From Nematopogon swammerdamellus (Eukaryota; Arthropoda; Insecta; Lepidoptera; Adelidae), in the NCBI GenBank assembly GCA_946902875.1, contig OX336342.1, positions 16,485,523 through 16,549,522 on the forward strand: a stretch of DNA of 64,000 bases, given 5' to 3'. Positions 33,319 through 45,500 of this stretch are shown one piece after another. The notes below the pieces were generated by a model, which was given only the letters and a program-made list of their open reading frames with translations, was not told the DNA's origin and made no database searches. The translations under genes were made by a program, and so were the position numbers. Position 1 is the stretch's first letter, and every line of letters starts with the position of its first letter.

Positions 33319-34504
33319 ATTAGGAAATAAACATACCCACAGTTCACAATGTTCACATCATAGTGACATCTGAAAGGAAGTGGTTAAAAGGCAGGGAGGG
33401 AGTGAGGGGTTATGAAAAATGCTTAATGATTTTGCAGAAGCAAATTATACTTATACAATACTAGTATTATGTTTAGAAGTGAGTTTTGTGAAACATGGAG
33501 TATTCTATTTACTTGCCATCTATTGGTGTATTAGTGAAGTTTTGACATTACAACGTAGAAAATTTTGTTGGGCATTGTTATACATAGTGAGATAGGTGTC
33601 GCTGGAACAAAATAATTATATTTAAAATTCAAATTAAACTTTTCCTCCCTTTTACAAAAGTAAACATCAGGGCCCCTGCCGTGCTGGTTTCGCTCGCACG
33701 ACGAGTTCGAGCTGCGCTCGACTCGATCGGTCACACGAGGCAAATTATTTTGGTACCGGCGTGCGGGTGAGTGCGCATGCGAATGTTGTACAAGTGACGA
33801 AATTATCGATCGAGTGTCGATCTACCAATCTTGCCACTATTAAAATTTTTACTAAATGTATTATGCTACCTAGAATGCAAAGCGCTCATTTTGTTAGGTA
33901 TCAAACGGTCAATATAGTATGTAAACTATTTTCAGAATCTTTATGTTAATTAAAAGAGGAAAAAGAGTATTGACTAAATTGAAAACGCGTATAAATTGAA
34001 CACCCCGATATTTAAGAGTGGCTATTTAGTGTTGGTAAAATTGCATCGTGGTAACACACGCGATGTTGGTTGTCGGTCGGTCAGCCAGCTGTGTGAGTGA
34101 TGACGACATTCATTTTGAATCTCTTCCCCTCAACCCTCCGGCCTTCCTCCAGCCATATTGCCTAGCCACAGAGATACCCCGATAACGGTACTAACGAGGT
34201 GAGACGGCGGTGAAGGGCGGGGAAAGCGCATTTATTCGAGGCGAGGAGGTGCCTAGCCTATGCCTATATAGAAATTCCGACGGGTAATACATTGCTGTAG
34301 ATATTTAACTATCTAAAAATAAATAACTCCTGTATGTACCTACCTATTATTACCATACTTGGTTATACATTACAGCCCCACTACCGGTCACCTATAAATT
34401 GGTTACATATGTGGGTACATATTTAGGTAGGTACTGTCAAATTGATATGAGACGTGTATTTAGAACACAAGACTTTATTACGCACTAACTACGGAACCGT
34501 GCAT

Positions 34505-34800
34505 GTGAGCCTGTCGGTATTAGTGATAGTGGCCCCGCTGCGTCTCTCCCCGTGTGTGTCGTGGGGCGGCTGGGAAGTGGGGGCGTGATGCCGTGCTGAG
34601 GGACGACGGGCTGGCCGCCTGTCGCTTTGTCATGCATGGTCCTTCCGCCGAGCCGTGTGGAGGATGGGTCTTCGTGCCTTGCTTGCTGCTTGAAGTAGTT
34701 AGGTATGTGTAGCGCGGCACCGGTTGCTCTGTTTGCCCCGATTGTCGGGATGATGGTCGGGATATAGCGTGTGATATGTGTGATGTGTTGTATGTATGTA
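34505..34800 (+). repeat. Family B copy with strong A-to-G bias
   Basis: The copy spans almost the whole of family B and ends in (TATG). Compared with the other copies, 'gtcgtaaaaggcgactaagg' has become gtcgtggggcggctgggaag (with a small gap), 'gactaagggataag' is G-converted, and 'cgattactctacttacc' is cggttgctctgtttgcc. Roughly four fifths of the substitutions I could count in the best-aligned 140 bases are A to G on the plus strand. Confidence 0.65.
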
Positions 34801-35492
34801 GTACAGACTTTATTCTTATTTTATTTTAGTGATTGGTACATAAGTACCTACTTGTAATTTTAACTATATTATTTGAGTAAATACTTAAATAAATTAAAGG
34901 AATGAACAACTTATAAATAAAATATTACATATTTAAATACCTCTCCATTAAATTCAATGAAAGGAATCGTTAATTTGACATATAATCAATTTTGAGATTT
35001 TCTAAACTATCGCAGAAGTTGAACAAAATCAATCGAGTGTTTGGGTGAGCGTATGCGTCGAAATAATTCGAGGTCTGAGCTCACATTTCGTACAACATTA
35101 CCAATAACTGTCAAAATGTGGTGGATCGACGTTCGAGTTCGAGTAGACCACGTGACCGTTTCGTGCACTCACTCACTTGTACATTTGACAGATACGACGG
35201 TGCCAATTATGCCTACTCGTTCATTTTACTCGAGCTCGTCGATCGAGTGGAATTGCCACGGTCGGGCTGTTGAATGTATAGCCTATTAAATGACAATGTT
35301 AAAAGTATGAGAGTTACATTAATCCGAATTAGTTTAAATTTATATTATTTATTTAAGGTTTACCATAACTAAAGATCTTGAACTTGCTCATTGATGAGTA
35401 TTTTGAAAGGAAAAGTGACAGCGTAAAGTTTCGGCGCAAAGGTGTTTATATATTTTGTAGGGGGTCTTATCTAAATACCTTGGTTCGTATTA

Positions 35493-35575
35493 ATCGGCAT
35501 CGGCCTGTGTCGGACTGCTGCTGGACGTGGGCATTTCCAGGGGCTTCCCACCTCGCTCGGTGTTACATTTTAATC
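35493..35575 (+). repeat. Family C remnant inside the large element
   Basis: gactgctgctggacgtgggc corresponds to the usual ctgctggacataggcct. As in the family B copy, the differences include several A to G changes. Confidence 0.5.
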
Positions 35576-36429
35576 TTATTCTGCTCCTGCTTACCTATGG
35601 GGTTATAGGTTCACTTAACTGAAGGAGGAGCGTCCCATTTTATGCTTGGGCGTGGTCGACGATCGGACGTCTGTCTGCTTATTGATTATCGGATAAACGA
35701 CGAATGTGCTCGGACAAAAAAATTATACCCACTAGCAAACCATATTTATGTGAGGCGTGAGTTTTTTTGTTTCACAGTGAGATGTAATGTTGCATGAAAA
35801 TTTTAATTATTCGCCATCTATTGGTGTGTTAACGAATCTTTCTATTGTTTCAACGTAGCAAAGCTATACAGGTTTTATCGATCTTTATTATTCGGTTGTG
35901 GGATAGATGTCGCTAACACCACAATACTTTTATTTAAATTCAAGTTTATTAACAAAAATGTACTGCCGAACATAAGTTTTATTAAGTAACAATATTAAAC
36001 GTATGTGAGTATATTAAACCGAATTGATTTTGAATTTATACTAGTTTCATTCATATTTACCATAAATAAAGATTTTGTATTTTGTATTTTACATGTTGAT
36101 GTGATTTTAGGAAAACTGTTATGGGCAGGCGGGCGAAAAGATACTGTCACGGATCAATCACCATACCGGATTGCGTAGTTCTGTAGACCACTGGACAGTG
36201 GCAGACGTCAATATAAGGAAAAAAGGCGATTTGTTTGAGCACACCGCTCGTACACCTTAATATTTGCACCTTTTATAATTTCGAGAATTCATAATTGCCG
36301 CGCGGAAGCCGCGAGCACGCGTCTCCGCGAAGTGCAGCGGTGGCCGTTCGCTCGCGAGCGTGCGCCGGACGTGTGTGGGTCAGCCTTTATAGAAATGCAT
36401 ACATTTAGTATATTCGTCGAGTTCGCTGT

Positions 36430-36503
36430 GACTCCTCGTGGTTTAATGGAATCATACTATGAGTTGGAATCGAAGGGTTGCTGGTTCGAATCCGCATTTT
36501 ACG
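36430..36503 (+). pseudogene. tRNA-Arg-like sequence inside the large element
   Basis: GTGGTTTAATGGA resembles an A box and GCTGGTTCGAATCC a B box at normal spacing. The middle (ggaatcgaagggttgc) is close to the anticodon arm and variable region of insect arginine tRNAs. The T stem and acceptor stem do not pair well, so it is a degenerate tRNA or SINE head. Confidence 0.35.
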
Positions 36504-36966
36504 AATATGTTTTTTTTCCTTTTCTAAGTTTTGTCTCAATTCCTGCAACTGAACTTAGTCGTTATAGCAAATTTTTTGATTATTTTTAATTCACTAGCAA
36601 ATTTAATACAATTTGAAATTGAAAATATTTGATCCTGTATAGGAAATAGATAAATAATAAAATTTTCTGTCATTTCATCATATGAAATAGTTTGTGAAAG
36701 TTGATCATTTTATTAGCATATCGGGATTTATTTTTATTGAACATGAACATATAAAACTCATTTATTTATCATGTTTTAATGAGCCTAAAAGTACCTACAC
36801 TTCATCAACATTATGGAATAAAAAAAATAAAAAGTAAAAAAAAAAAAAATGTCAAAGTAGGTAAGTTGCGGTTGCCATGCTGAGAAACCACCATCGGTCG
36901 CTGCCATTGGAGTACTTTTAAATATATACAGTAGAAATTTAATGTTTTAATGTGTTTTAATTTCAG

Positions 36967-37193
36967 GAACTTCAGGACGAATCATCGGGTTGGATTACAA
37001 TTATAGTTATATAATAATAGGAGAGGTTCTTATAGGTTCATCTTCGCTAGGGGTAATCGAATTAACGGAACATGGAGTAAAGAAGAAAGAGCTTGAGTTT
37101 GGAGTGTCGACTGGTGTTGGTAGAAGGAATTATATTATAGACTATATAGTAGGAAGTAAAAAGTCATGTAAATATCTGATGGGCGTAATATAG
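36967..37193 (+). other. Possible exon after a strong splice acceptor
   Basis: tgtgttttaatttcag ending at 36966 is a good 3' splice site. The frame starting two bases into the putative exon is open for 75 codons (TSGRIIGLDYNYSY at its start) to the stop at 37191-37193, and has no low-complexity bias. It has no ATG near its beginning, which would suit an internal exon. The donor at 28456 would not give a continuous coding frame because a stop precedes it. I do not recognise the peptide. Confidence 0.2.
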
Positions 37194-37856
37194 TGCTAGG
37201 TAGAGTACCTAATTATTTTCACGATTGCAGATTAGAATTGGATCACATTTATGGATGATCAACATTTGTTGGATGTACTATATAGATAGTTATAGTACGA
37301 CGGGTGTATTGTTTGGATTGCTATGTACTTTATTAAGTAGGTAAAGTAGAATAAGATATATCTTAAACTCCACTCCTCACCTTAGTTTAGGATATAGGGC
37401 GGTAATATAAGAGTAGTGATAGGGTTCCGTTCATAATTTACTATAGTGAGAGGTAAGGTTGGTAAAGATGTGTAGGTAAAGAAGAGTAAGGGTATGGTAA
37501 GGGTTGGTAAAGGTAGGATGCGGTAGGTTATGGTATGGTAAGAATACACTTTATTTAATTTAAATTGATTATGTGAAACAACTTACTGTTACACATAAAA
37601 GTTACACTATACAAGAACTTCCTCAACTTCTGTTATCACTTATCACTTTATCTATTAATAACTTTACCTTGTTAAAGGTGCATTGTCGGGTGCGAGCGTG
37701 TTGAATTGTTGATAGGCATAGTTGTGGGGCTATATGCTCATAAATACTGCAAATGAATTTTAGGATTGTGTCTAAGGAAATTTAACATCTGGCGGGCGGA
37801 AATGGGATTTTGAGTGGTGATCATTAAATTATTGTTAAAATAAATAGATTCATGCG

Positions 37857-37860
<4 letters not shown>

Positions 37861-37895
<35 letters not shown>

Positions 37896-37963
37896 AAATT
37901 AAAATTCACTGAGTAAGTAAAGTCATACGGGCGAAAATAAAATAAAAAAAAAAAAAAAAAAAA
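37861..37963 (+). repeat. Two long A runs
   Basis: A31 at 37861-37891 and an A run at 37941-37963, separated by 49 bases that include aaagtcatacgggcgaaaat. They may be tails of two retroposed pieces or internal expansion; runs this long are prone to assembly error. Confidence 0.6.
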
Positions 37964-37977
37964 ATTTTAATGAACTG

Positions 37978-38116
37978 CTTGCATAGCCTAAGCCGGTGAT
38001 GGTAAGGTGTGTTATGTGTCTTCACGGACCCGTTCTGTCCTGCCGAACTGTTTGCATAGCCTAAGCCAGAGGTGGTAAGGTGTATTGCATTGTAAAGGTG
38101 ATGTACTGTTTCAGTC
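37978..38116 (+). repeat. Duplicated block with gcatagcctaagcc half-units, copy 1
   Basis: Two half-units each start tgcatagcctaagcc and run through ggtggtaaggtgt; between them lies cctgccgaactg. The whole block recurs at 38979-39121 and a fragment lies at 39333. The internal repetition suggests tandem duplication followed by a second, longer duplication. Confidence 0.7.
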
Positions 38117-38978
38117 CTTACTATAAATAATAATAATAATAATAATTCTCGTCTCCCGTCGCGTCGCCGGCGAGAATACCGTCTTTTGGTTATGTCTGTT
38201 TGTATAAATTTTATATAGGTAATTTATTTTATAGATATATAAAATTAATATAAATAAGTATAAAAAAAAAAAAACGGGAAAGCAAATATGACAAAATAAA
38301 AAAAATAAAATGCTGTTCAGTGAGAAGAGTTATACTAAATTTCTTCTGAACAAGAAGTAACAAAAATTTAAAATAGACTTGTTGACTTGAGTGGATGGTT
38401 TTGGATGTTTGTGTAAAATACGCGAGTAAACCTGCGGGTATTATAGTGTCTGTACTCTGTAGTGAAATTTCCTTCTAATGAGAGCAGCGCTCTAACCTGA
38501 AGGGACCTTTACAAGGAATCAGGATACTTTGGTTTCGTTTGGTTTTCCCATACATTGCTTCGAAAATAATGTTAAATTAAATTCAGTGTGAAGAACACAC
38601 AATTTGGGACTTAGAAAAGGTGAGGTGAAAATGCCTTAAGTGCAGAACTTTACATTTTACTGAGTCTGACTCACGCTGGGGAGGGATTATGACATCGTTT
38701 ACTAAAGGCGTTCCGAACACACAAAAAATGGAGCGTTGGAAGTTCAGGATGACATTTTCTGGTCTATGTACAGTGAATGAGTGTAGTATTTGGTTTGAAA
38801 TCATTAACCGGAGCAATGTTGGATGAGTTAAAGTAAAATCGTTTACAAGCATACCGAGTCCGTCTATTCGTCAATAGGTGAGTTAGGATCCAAAATGATG
38901 CATGAGTCGATTTCGAAGTCTTTTGAAAATATGTATCCCGACTACTCTGCCTTTAATGGAAGCTTGTTGTGCTAGGAT

Positions 38979-39121
38979 ACATGCATAGCCTAAGCCGGAG
39001 GTGGTAAGGTGTGTTATGTGTTCTTCACGGACCAGTTCTGTCCTGCCGAACTGCTTGCATAGCCTAAGCCGGAGGTGGTAAGGTGTGTATTGCACTGTAA
39101 GCGGTGATGTTCTGTTTCGGC
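38979..39121 (+). repeat. Duplicated block with gcatagcctaagcc half-units, copy 2
   Basis: Same order as copy 1 (tgcatagcctaagccggagg, ttctgtcctgccgaactg, second tgcatagcctaagcc). It is slightly more regular, so it may be nearer to the ancestral form. Confidence 0.7.
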
Positions 39122-41870
39122 CCATACGGTAAAGGGTGAGACTAGAGGTTCCTGCACTGTTGGGAAATCTGTTAGAGGCAGAATATAGGGATCTAAGGCT
39201 TTGAGGTGATGACTTTTGCCTAAATTCCTAGATTTATTAATAATAAATTAAATCAATTACACTAAAATATTTGTTTAATGTAGTATTGGCACGAGCTGCA
39301 AATGGAAGATAAGGGAAAGAGTGCAAACATGGTCTAAGCCGGAGGTGGTAAGGTTGTGGTATGCATTCTAAAAAATCTTTTCTCTTTAAGCTAAGGGAGA
39401 TAAATCCTAAGCTGGAGGGTAAGAACTTCCTAAAGCACGTGGACAGATGGTGTTGAAAAAAAAAAAAAAAAAAAAAAACACAAATTAAAAATTATAGAAG
39501 AAGGGGGTCTCTGGAAGGGAACTTGAACCCTAACAGTGATAAATGATTATATATACAAACTTCTTGGAAGGGAACAATAAAACCCTAACAAAGAAGAAGT
39601 AATTTTTCAAGATCATAATGTATATAGCTTCTTAACGAGATCAAGCGTCACGGAATGAGGTTCCGTTGACTTTGCTTCGTTACGAACCTCTATGCGGGCG
39701 TCTGTGATGGAATCACACAAGGTAAAAATATAAATATATAGTCAATAGTAATTCAAAGCTAAAATATAGAACATCAAAACGTTTCATTAAAATATTAACA
39801 AAATAATTTATATTACAATTTAACTAATCACCTAATAAATTCAAGCGTGACTGCACACTCCACTAAGAAATAAAATGGCGCGAACGGCCATTACAATACG
39901 ACGCGCAATTAGACAAACAAGAAATATAATAACATCAGTTGGTTCGCATATAAAACACTATAGAGCGCCGAGGTGGGGAAGGTAGCATGAGGTAATCCTG
40001 ACACGCGGTGAGAGGGGAACAAGACATGGGCGCGTACGAAACAGCGGAGAGGTGAGGTAAGAAGACGCGCGTCTTGCGGGCGCGGGGACGGAGATCGTGG
40101 TATCATCACGCCGTTGGAAGCGCGGCTTGAGGTAGCGAGTTAAGGAGCGCGAGTAGTGATTATTTCGCTGCGAGTTGATAGTATGAAAGAATGAATTATT
40201 GTCAGGACACGAGCGTGACACGCCCATACTGCGGGGCCACCGTACGTTTTGTTCCTACGTGTCAGAAACGTGTCAAGCACATATTAATAATTTATTTTTA
40301 TCTCCATACTAAAATTTGTGTCAGGACACGAATGTGTCATGGCCATACTGTGGAGCTACGGTTCGATTTGTTCCTGTGTGTCCAATTCGTGTCGAGCCCA
40401 TACGAATGATTCAATTTTATCTCCATACTAAAATAGTATCAGGACACGAATGTGACACGGCCATACTACGAGGCCACCGTTCGATTTGTTCGAGCGTGTC
40501 ACAACCGTGTCCAGCCCATACTAAAAATTAAATTCTATCTCCATACGAAATTTCGCTCTGTGACACGAACGTGTCACGGCCATACTACGAGGCAACCGAG
40601 CGTTTTGTTCCTGCGTGTCAAGAACGTGTCACGGCCATACTAAGAGGGCGCCGTTCGATTTGTTCCTGCGTGTCCGATTCGTGTCGAGTCCATACTAATG
40701 ATTCAATTTAATCTCCATACTAAATTCGTGTCAGGACACGAATGTGACACGGCCATACTATGAGGTCGCTGGTCTATTTGTTCCTGCGTGTCTGGAATCT
40801 GGACATGACGGAGTTTATGGGAATTTGAAGTTTCGTGATCTCTGTGAAGATATCGCACAGGGTCTAAAATTATTTTAATAATTATTTATTAATGATTCAA
40901 ACTAATACACTAAACATTTTATAAAGGGAAGAGTATATAAACAAAGTACCAGTTATTAAACAAAAACATAAAATAAAACAAAACAACGTTTCATTGAGTA
41001 TGACGCCAACATTCAAATAAATATCCGTTGGAGCGTGCGCGCGGGGCGGAGAGAGGTATGAGGTAAACAAGACAAGGGGTGAGGTATTACCGAGCTGCGG
41101 GCGCGCGTGGGCCGCGGGGCGAGGCGGAGCGACCTGAGGTAATTTGTCAAGCGGTGCGGGAGGGGTTTTCGTCAAGCGATGTTAGTATGAAGGAATGGAT
41201 TCGTGTCCTGACATGAATAAAACACGACTATGGTAAGGAGATTTCGATTGGTTTCTGCGTGTCCAGGTTCCGTACATGACTAGCATTAGCAAACACGGAA
41301 TATGGTATCACGTATGTACAGAAATTAATATATATACAAAATTAAACAAAAATATATAAATAAAACACTCCGTCATGGCACTAAAAGTCGACTTATTAAT
41401 AGAGCACATGTAATAACATCAATTAATTTATATAACAAAAGCAACAGTTCTCTGCATGCGGAGATGCACAATGGGTGCGGGGAAGTGGTGTTAAAACCAC
41501 CGAAGTAGAGGTAAAGCGCATCGCTGACGAGCGAAACAGCTTTAGGTACCATGTGGAAGGTACGAAGAGGGTTTGTTTTCCCTCCAAAATAGAATTTATA
41601 TCGTGTCACAAACGTGTCCAGTTCATACTAAAAACATAAAATTATCCTCCATACAAAATTACGAGTCCGGACAGAAACGTGACACGGCCATACTACGAGG
41701 CAGCCGATCGATTTGTTCCTGCGTGACACAAACGTGTCCAGCCCATACTAAAAATCAAAATTCAATCTCCATACAAAATCGCGCTCCGTGACACGAACGT
41801 GTCATGGCCATACTAGGAGGCCACCGTTCGATTTGTTCCTGCGTGTCAGGATTGTGACACGAGGAAAGAT

Positions 41871-41937
41871 TATAAAAGGAGAGGGAGGGGAGCGTGGGGA
41901 GTTCAGTCTGTTTTGGGAGTCGAAGGAGACGGTCGTG
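41871..41937 (+). promoter_or_regulatory. Pol II core promoter in 3' LTR
   Basis: TATAAAAG at 41871 and the initiator A at 41905, identical to the 5' LTR promoter. From this position it would drive transcription outward, into 44568 and beyond, if not terminated at the AATAAA near 43978. Confidence 0.65.
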
Positions 41938-43969
41938 CGTATTTAGCAAGAGTCCAGGTACGAAAGTTAGTACTGCTCCGCTCGCGTGAGTTTTCGAATA
42001 AGTTCGGGAAAGAAGTATCGCTCGGCTTCGCTCGCGTGTATTTTCGATTGGGTTTTCTTAGTGAATAATTTCACTCGGCTTCGCTCGCGTGTATTTTGAT
42101 TGGGTTTTCTTAGTAAATGGATTTGGTAAAGAATCCGGTGAATGGAATTAGTTTAATTTCGTGAATATTAGTGTGGGAACTTCTGTAAAGCTTTCGGAGT
42201 TGCAAATGAAGGTTGAGCTGGATTTTGTAATTTTGGGGGTGATATAGGGGTTTTCAACTAGTTTTACGGAAAATATTTTGGATGTTCTTTTTGAGCCTTT
42301 TGAGTTCTGGATGAAGGTTGAGCTGGATTCTGGAATCTTGACTGGTGATGGAAGGACTTCCAAAGAACTTTTACAATGACACTATGTCCGAACTGGCCTA
42401 CCATGAGGACTGGTACATTGGGAAGGTTTTCTTAGTACATAAATGATTTTGTAAAGAAACCGGTGAATAGAGTTTGTTTGTTTCGTAAATTTTAGTGTGG
42501 GAACTTCTGTAAAGCTTTCGGAGTTGCAAATGAAGGTTGAGCTGGATTTTGTAATTTTGGGGGTGATATAGGAGTTTTCAACTAGTTTACGAGATATATT
42601 TTGGATGCTCTTTTTGAGCCTTTTGAGTTCTGGATGAAGGTTGAGCTGGATTCTGGAATCTTGACTGGTGATGGAAGGACTTCCAAAGAACTTTTACAAT
42701 GACACTATGTCCGAACTGGCCTACCATGAGGACTGGTACATTGGGAAGGTTTTATTTTATATTAAAATATAATGGACTGTGACCTGATCATAAATTTCAC
42801 GCACATAAAGGAAGTCAGTGAATAGAGTTTGTTTGATTCGTGAATTTTAGTGTGGGAATTTCTGTAAAGCTTTCGGAGTTGCAAATGAAGGTTGAGCTGG
42901 ATTTTGTAATTTTGGGGGTGATATAGGAATTTTCAACTAGGTTGCGAATTATATTTTGGATGTTCTTTTTGAGCCTTTTGAGTTCTGGATGAAGGTTGAG
43001 CTGGATTCTGGAATCTTGACTGGTGATGGAAGGACTTCCAAAGAACTTTTACAATGACACTATGTCCGAACTGGCCTACCATGAGGACTAGTACATTGGG
43101 AAGGCATTTTAAAATATAGAGAAGATTAAAAGAAACAAAACCCGATCTTTAAATTCGTAAATCCTACGTATATAAGAGTGTTTGAACCACGCGTAATTAT
43201 TAAAAAATATGTCGAATTTAAATATGTAAAATCAGTGGTTTTACCGTATTTTGATATAAAAGTATATTTTTATTAAGTGTTAACTTCGCGATTAGATTCA
43301 GTGGCGGGTGTTGTGGTTTCGTTTGAATTTATTATTTTACGCTATTCTATTTGTAATGGTGTTTTATTTAAGGTGATTTTAGTGAATCGTGTCAGACCGG
43401 TTAGGATAGTGGAATTCAAAGGTAAATTTTGTAATATATATGCACATGCAACATTCTGGCTAGTTACGTTTTAGGACGTAGGGAGATTGCGTAAATCAGG
43501 TTTAAATATACCTGTATAGGTTATATAGATTATGACCAGCACACAATTTTAATAAACCCTTAAGAAAATATTCCTAATTGATTTCGGTGAAAGGTGGACC
43601 CCTGACCGCATCATTTGGAATAAAACAATTTCTGTAGGTATATCAATAGATAGCCACAGAAATGTAAACCATAACATATACACTATACACTCACAATTAA
43701 AAGCATACACTTATGCCTTTAGGGAGGACAAAAGAATATCTTTTGAACTCCAACATAACACTACGAGATTAAATTGGTAAATCTGTCTGAAGATGTATAT
43801 TTTGTACAGATTAGAAAACGGGGACTCCTAGGGACAAATAATAAATTTGTAACTTAAGTACAAATTTATCTGCGTTGGGAGTCACGGGGACTGGCGATGG
43901 ATAAATATCGTATGGACAGAGGGTCCATACGAATTTAGTGGGGCCAGTTCCACAAACCCCTTCAAAGGG

Positions 43970-43983
43970 GGTTCAATAAAAGT
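43970..43983 (+). terminator. Polyadenylation signal in 3' LTR
   Basis: The hairpin accccttcaaagggggttc and AATAAA, as in the 5' copy. This is where the full-length element RNA would normally be cleaved. Confidence 0.55.
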
Positions 43984-44567
43984 TTGTATTGTTGAAGTCC
44001 TAAAATATAGAAGAAAATATAAAACAATAGATTTCATCTATTGAATAGCACAACAAAATTAAGCTATCAAGTAATACATTGATCATAATTTAATAATAAC
44101 AATAACACAACTTCAGAACACTTTTCATTTCGAATTTTGGCGGGTCTCACAAGCTCGCAAGCGAGGCGCGTGAGCGCGCTGTCGAAGCGTGTACATAGAA
44201 CACAGGGGGAAACCAGAAGGGTTAATGACTATAGTTGAATGAGCAATTAGTTTAGTAAGTATTTTAATGTTGATATTAGAATTTACTAGAATAGATTTAG
44301 GAAATGAGAGTTAGTACTCTGAGTTATTACGGTACACAACGGCTTTCTGAAAAGGAAGTAATAATTGGGTCCATTTTACAAGAATTATGTGTACGAATTA
44401 GCGACACTGTTTCTGACAAACCTAGAGATCACTTGAAAGCTATACGCTGGCCATATTTCGATTCTTTATATTCTAGTTGTTCTAGAGCTATAGAGTTGAT
44501 TTTTGATAATCCTGCCTTTAATATCTAAGGTAAGACAATAGGTATAGAGGGGAGGTTATTACAATGG

Positions 44568-45384
44568 TTAGCCAGTGTTCACTGAGCCTTTCGAGTCAAA
44601 GTTAGTGGTGTGCTAGCAAGGTAACTATTTCTGTCGCACACAGGACCAACAGTTTCGAGGCAAATTATGTTGGAAATATATTCGGGTGAGCCGCCATTTG
44701 TAGGAAAGTCAAACAACACACTCAGATACAATGTATAAATGTAACTCCGAAACTTTACCCAAACGCGCATGATTTTCAGATACAGAGTTAGGTTTCCGGT
44801 CCGCTGATTGCCTCTCCATCCTGCTCTCCCAGAGGTGCCCTTTGGATATTGCACGACCCTTTTACTTAAAATAACTCTCCGAAAATTTGTTCGATGCGGA
44901 CGAAGGTAAAAAATGATGCGGGAAGTTTTTTTTTGTGCCCGGCCGATTCGCTACAAACATTGTGTTCGCAGATTTGCGCGCGCGGTATTCCGAAAACAGT
45001 TTTCAGCCAGACCAATAACGAAACTTAGGGACTAAAGCTGCTCTCTCGTGGGATGAAATGTAGTTGAGGAGTTAACCAGAGGCTAGTGTGGTCCACCAAC
45101 TTTATCTTTTATCTGAGTCTGCGTTAGTTGTGACCGAATTGTCCGATCGACCTTCTTGAATGTCATCATGAACGAGGGGGACTCCTCGCTGAATTCAAGG
45201 TGTTGGATACAAACGAGCCTTTGTCCTATGACGGAACGCATCTTTGCATATCTTAAATTAGTATGAAAGCGTCGCAGTAAGTAGTGCAAAACACCGACGC
45301 ACAATATTACTAGACAGAAATAGAAATTCCTTTTTGCACACCAAAAACATTAACAAACAATGAATTTGAAGAAGGAGAAGAACA
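44568..45384. other. Anonymous sequence right of the large element
   Basis: Short minus-strand frames (44579-44854, 45083-45304) have no motif I recognise. No repeat is identified. Confidence 0.5.
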
Positions 45385-45500
45385 TACGCGAATCTGCCAA
45401 AATAACACATAGGTATTCTGTGAAATGTCACAGACTGACAGACGGTGTAGTCTTAGTAATAAGCTTACGCATGGATGCGCAACCCTAAAAATCCACAGAA
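45385..45500 (-). repeat. Lepidopteran repeat L, fragment
   Basis: On the minus strand: ttattactaagactacaccg, tctgtcagtctgtg and cacagaatacctatgtgtta. These match repeat L copies to the right. Confidence 0.55.

Larger units (their letters stand above)
28491..39702 (+). other. Interior of the LARD-like element, no recognisable coding
   Basis: 11.2 kb. Longest frames are under 90 codons. The first 8 kb are by eye poor in C and rich in G and T on the plus strand. It contains eroded pieces of families B (29365-29450, 30243-30290, 31355-31400, 34505-34800), C (35493-35575) and SINE S (about 32577-32625), a purine-rich tract (33203-33318), long A runs (37861-37891, 37941-37963, 39457-39478), an (AAT)n tract near 38130 and a duplicated 140-bp block (37978, 38979). 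A segment near 30541 (atcacgccgttgga) echoes U3. The remaining stretches show nothing I recognise. Confidence 0.6.
23627..44563 (+). mobile_element. 20.9-kb LARD-like LTR element with 4.86-kb terminal repeats
   Basis: Two direct repeats (23627-28490 and 39703-44563) begin TGTGATGGAATCACAC and end GGTTATTACA, giving TGT...ACA termini. ATGG occurs immediately outside both ends (23623-23626, 44564-44567), while the inner flanks differ, as expected for one integrase-mediated insertion. Each repeat contains a TATA/initiator promoter and a polyadenylation signal in U3-R order. The interior (11.2 kb) has no recognisable gag, protease, RT, RNase H or integrase. I find neither a TGG-type tRNA primer site after the 5' repeat nor a polypurine tract directly before the 3' repeat. 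Best comparison is large retrotransposon derivatives that depend on an autonomous partner, but the size is extreme for an insect. Confidence 0.85.
39703..44563 (+). repeat. 3' long terminal repeat (4,861 bp)
   Basis: Offset from the 5' copy is 16,076 at the start and 16,073 at the end, from single-base indels. Outside 41947-42640 I noticed fewer than ten differences in over 4 kb. The 74-codon frame (44304-44528), the dyad arrays (from 40201 and 41596) and the three R units (near 42170, 42493, 42849) are all present. Confidence 0.88.

Noticed and set aside
36430..36503. Functional tRNA-Arg gene
   Set aside because: T stem and acceptor stem mismatches; only Pol III box similarity remains.
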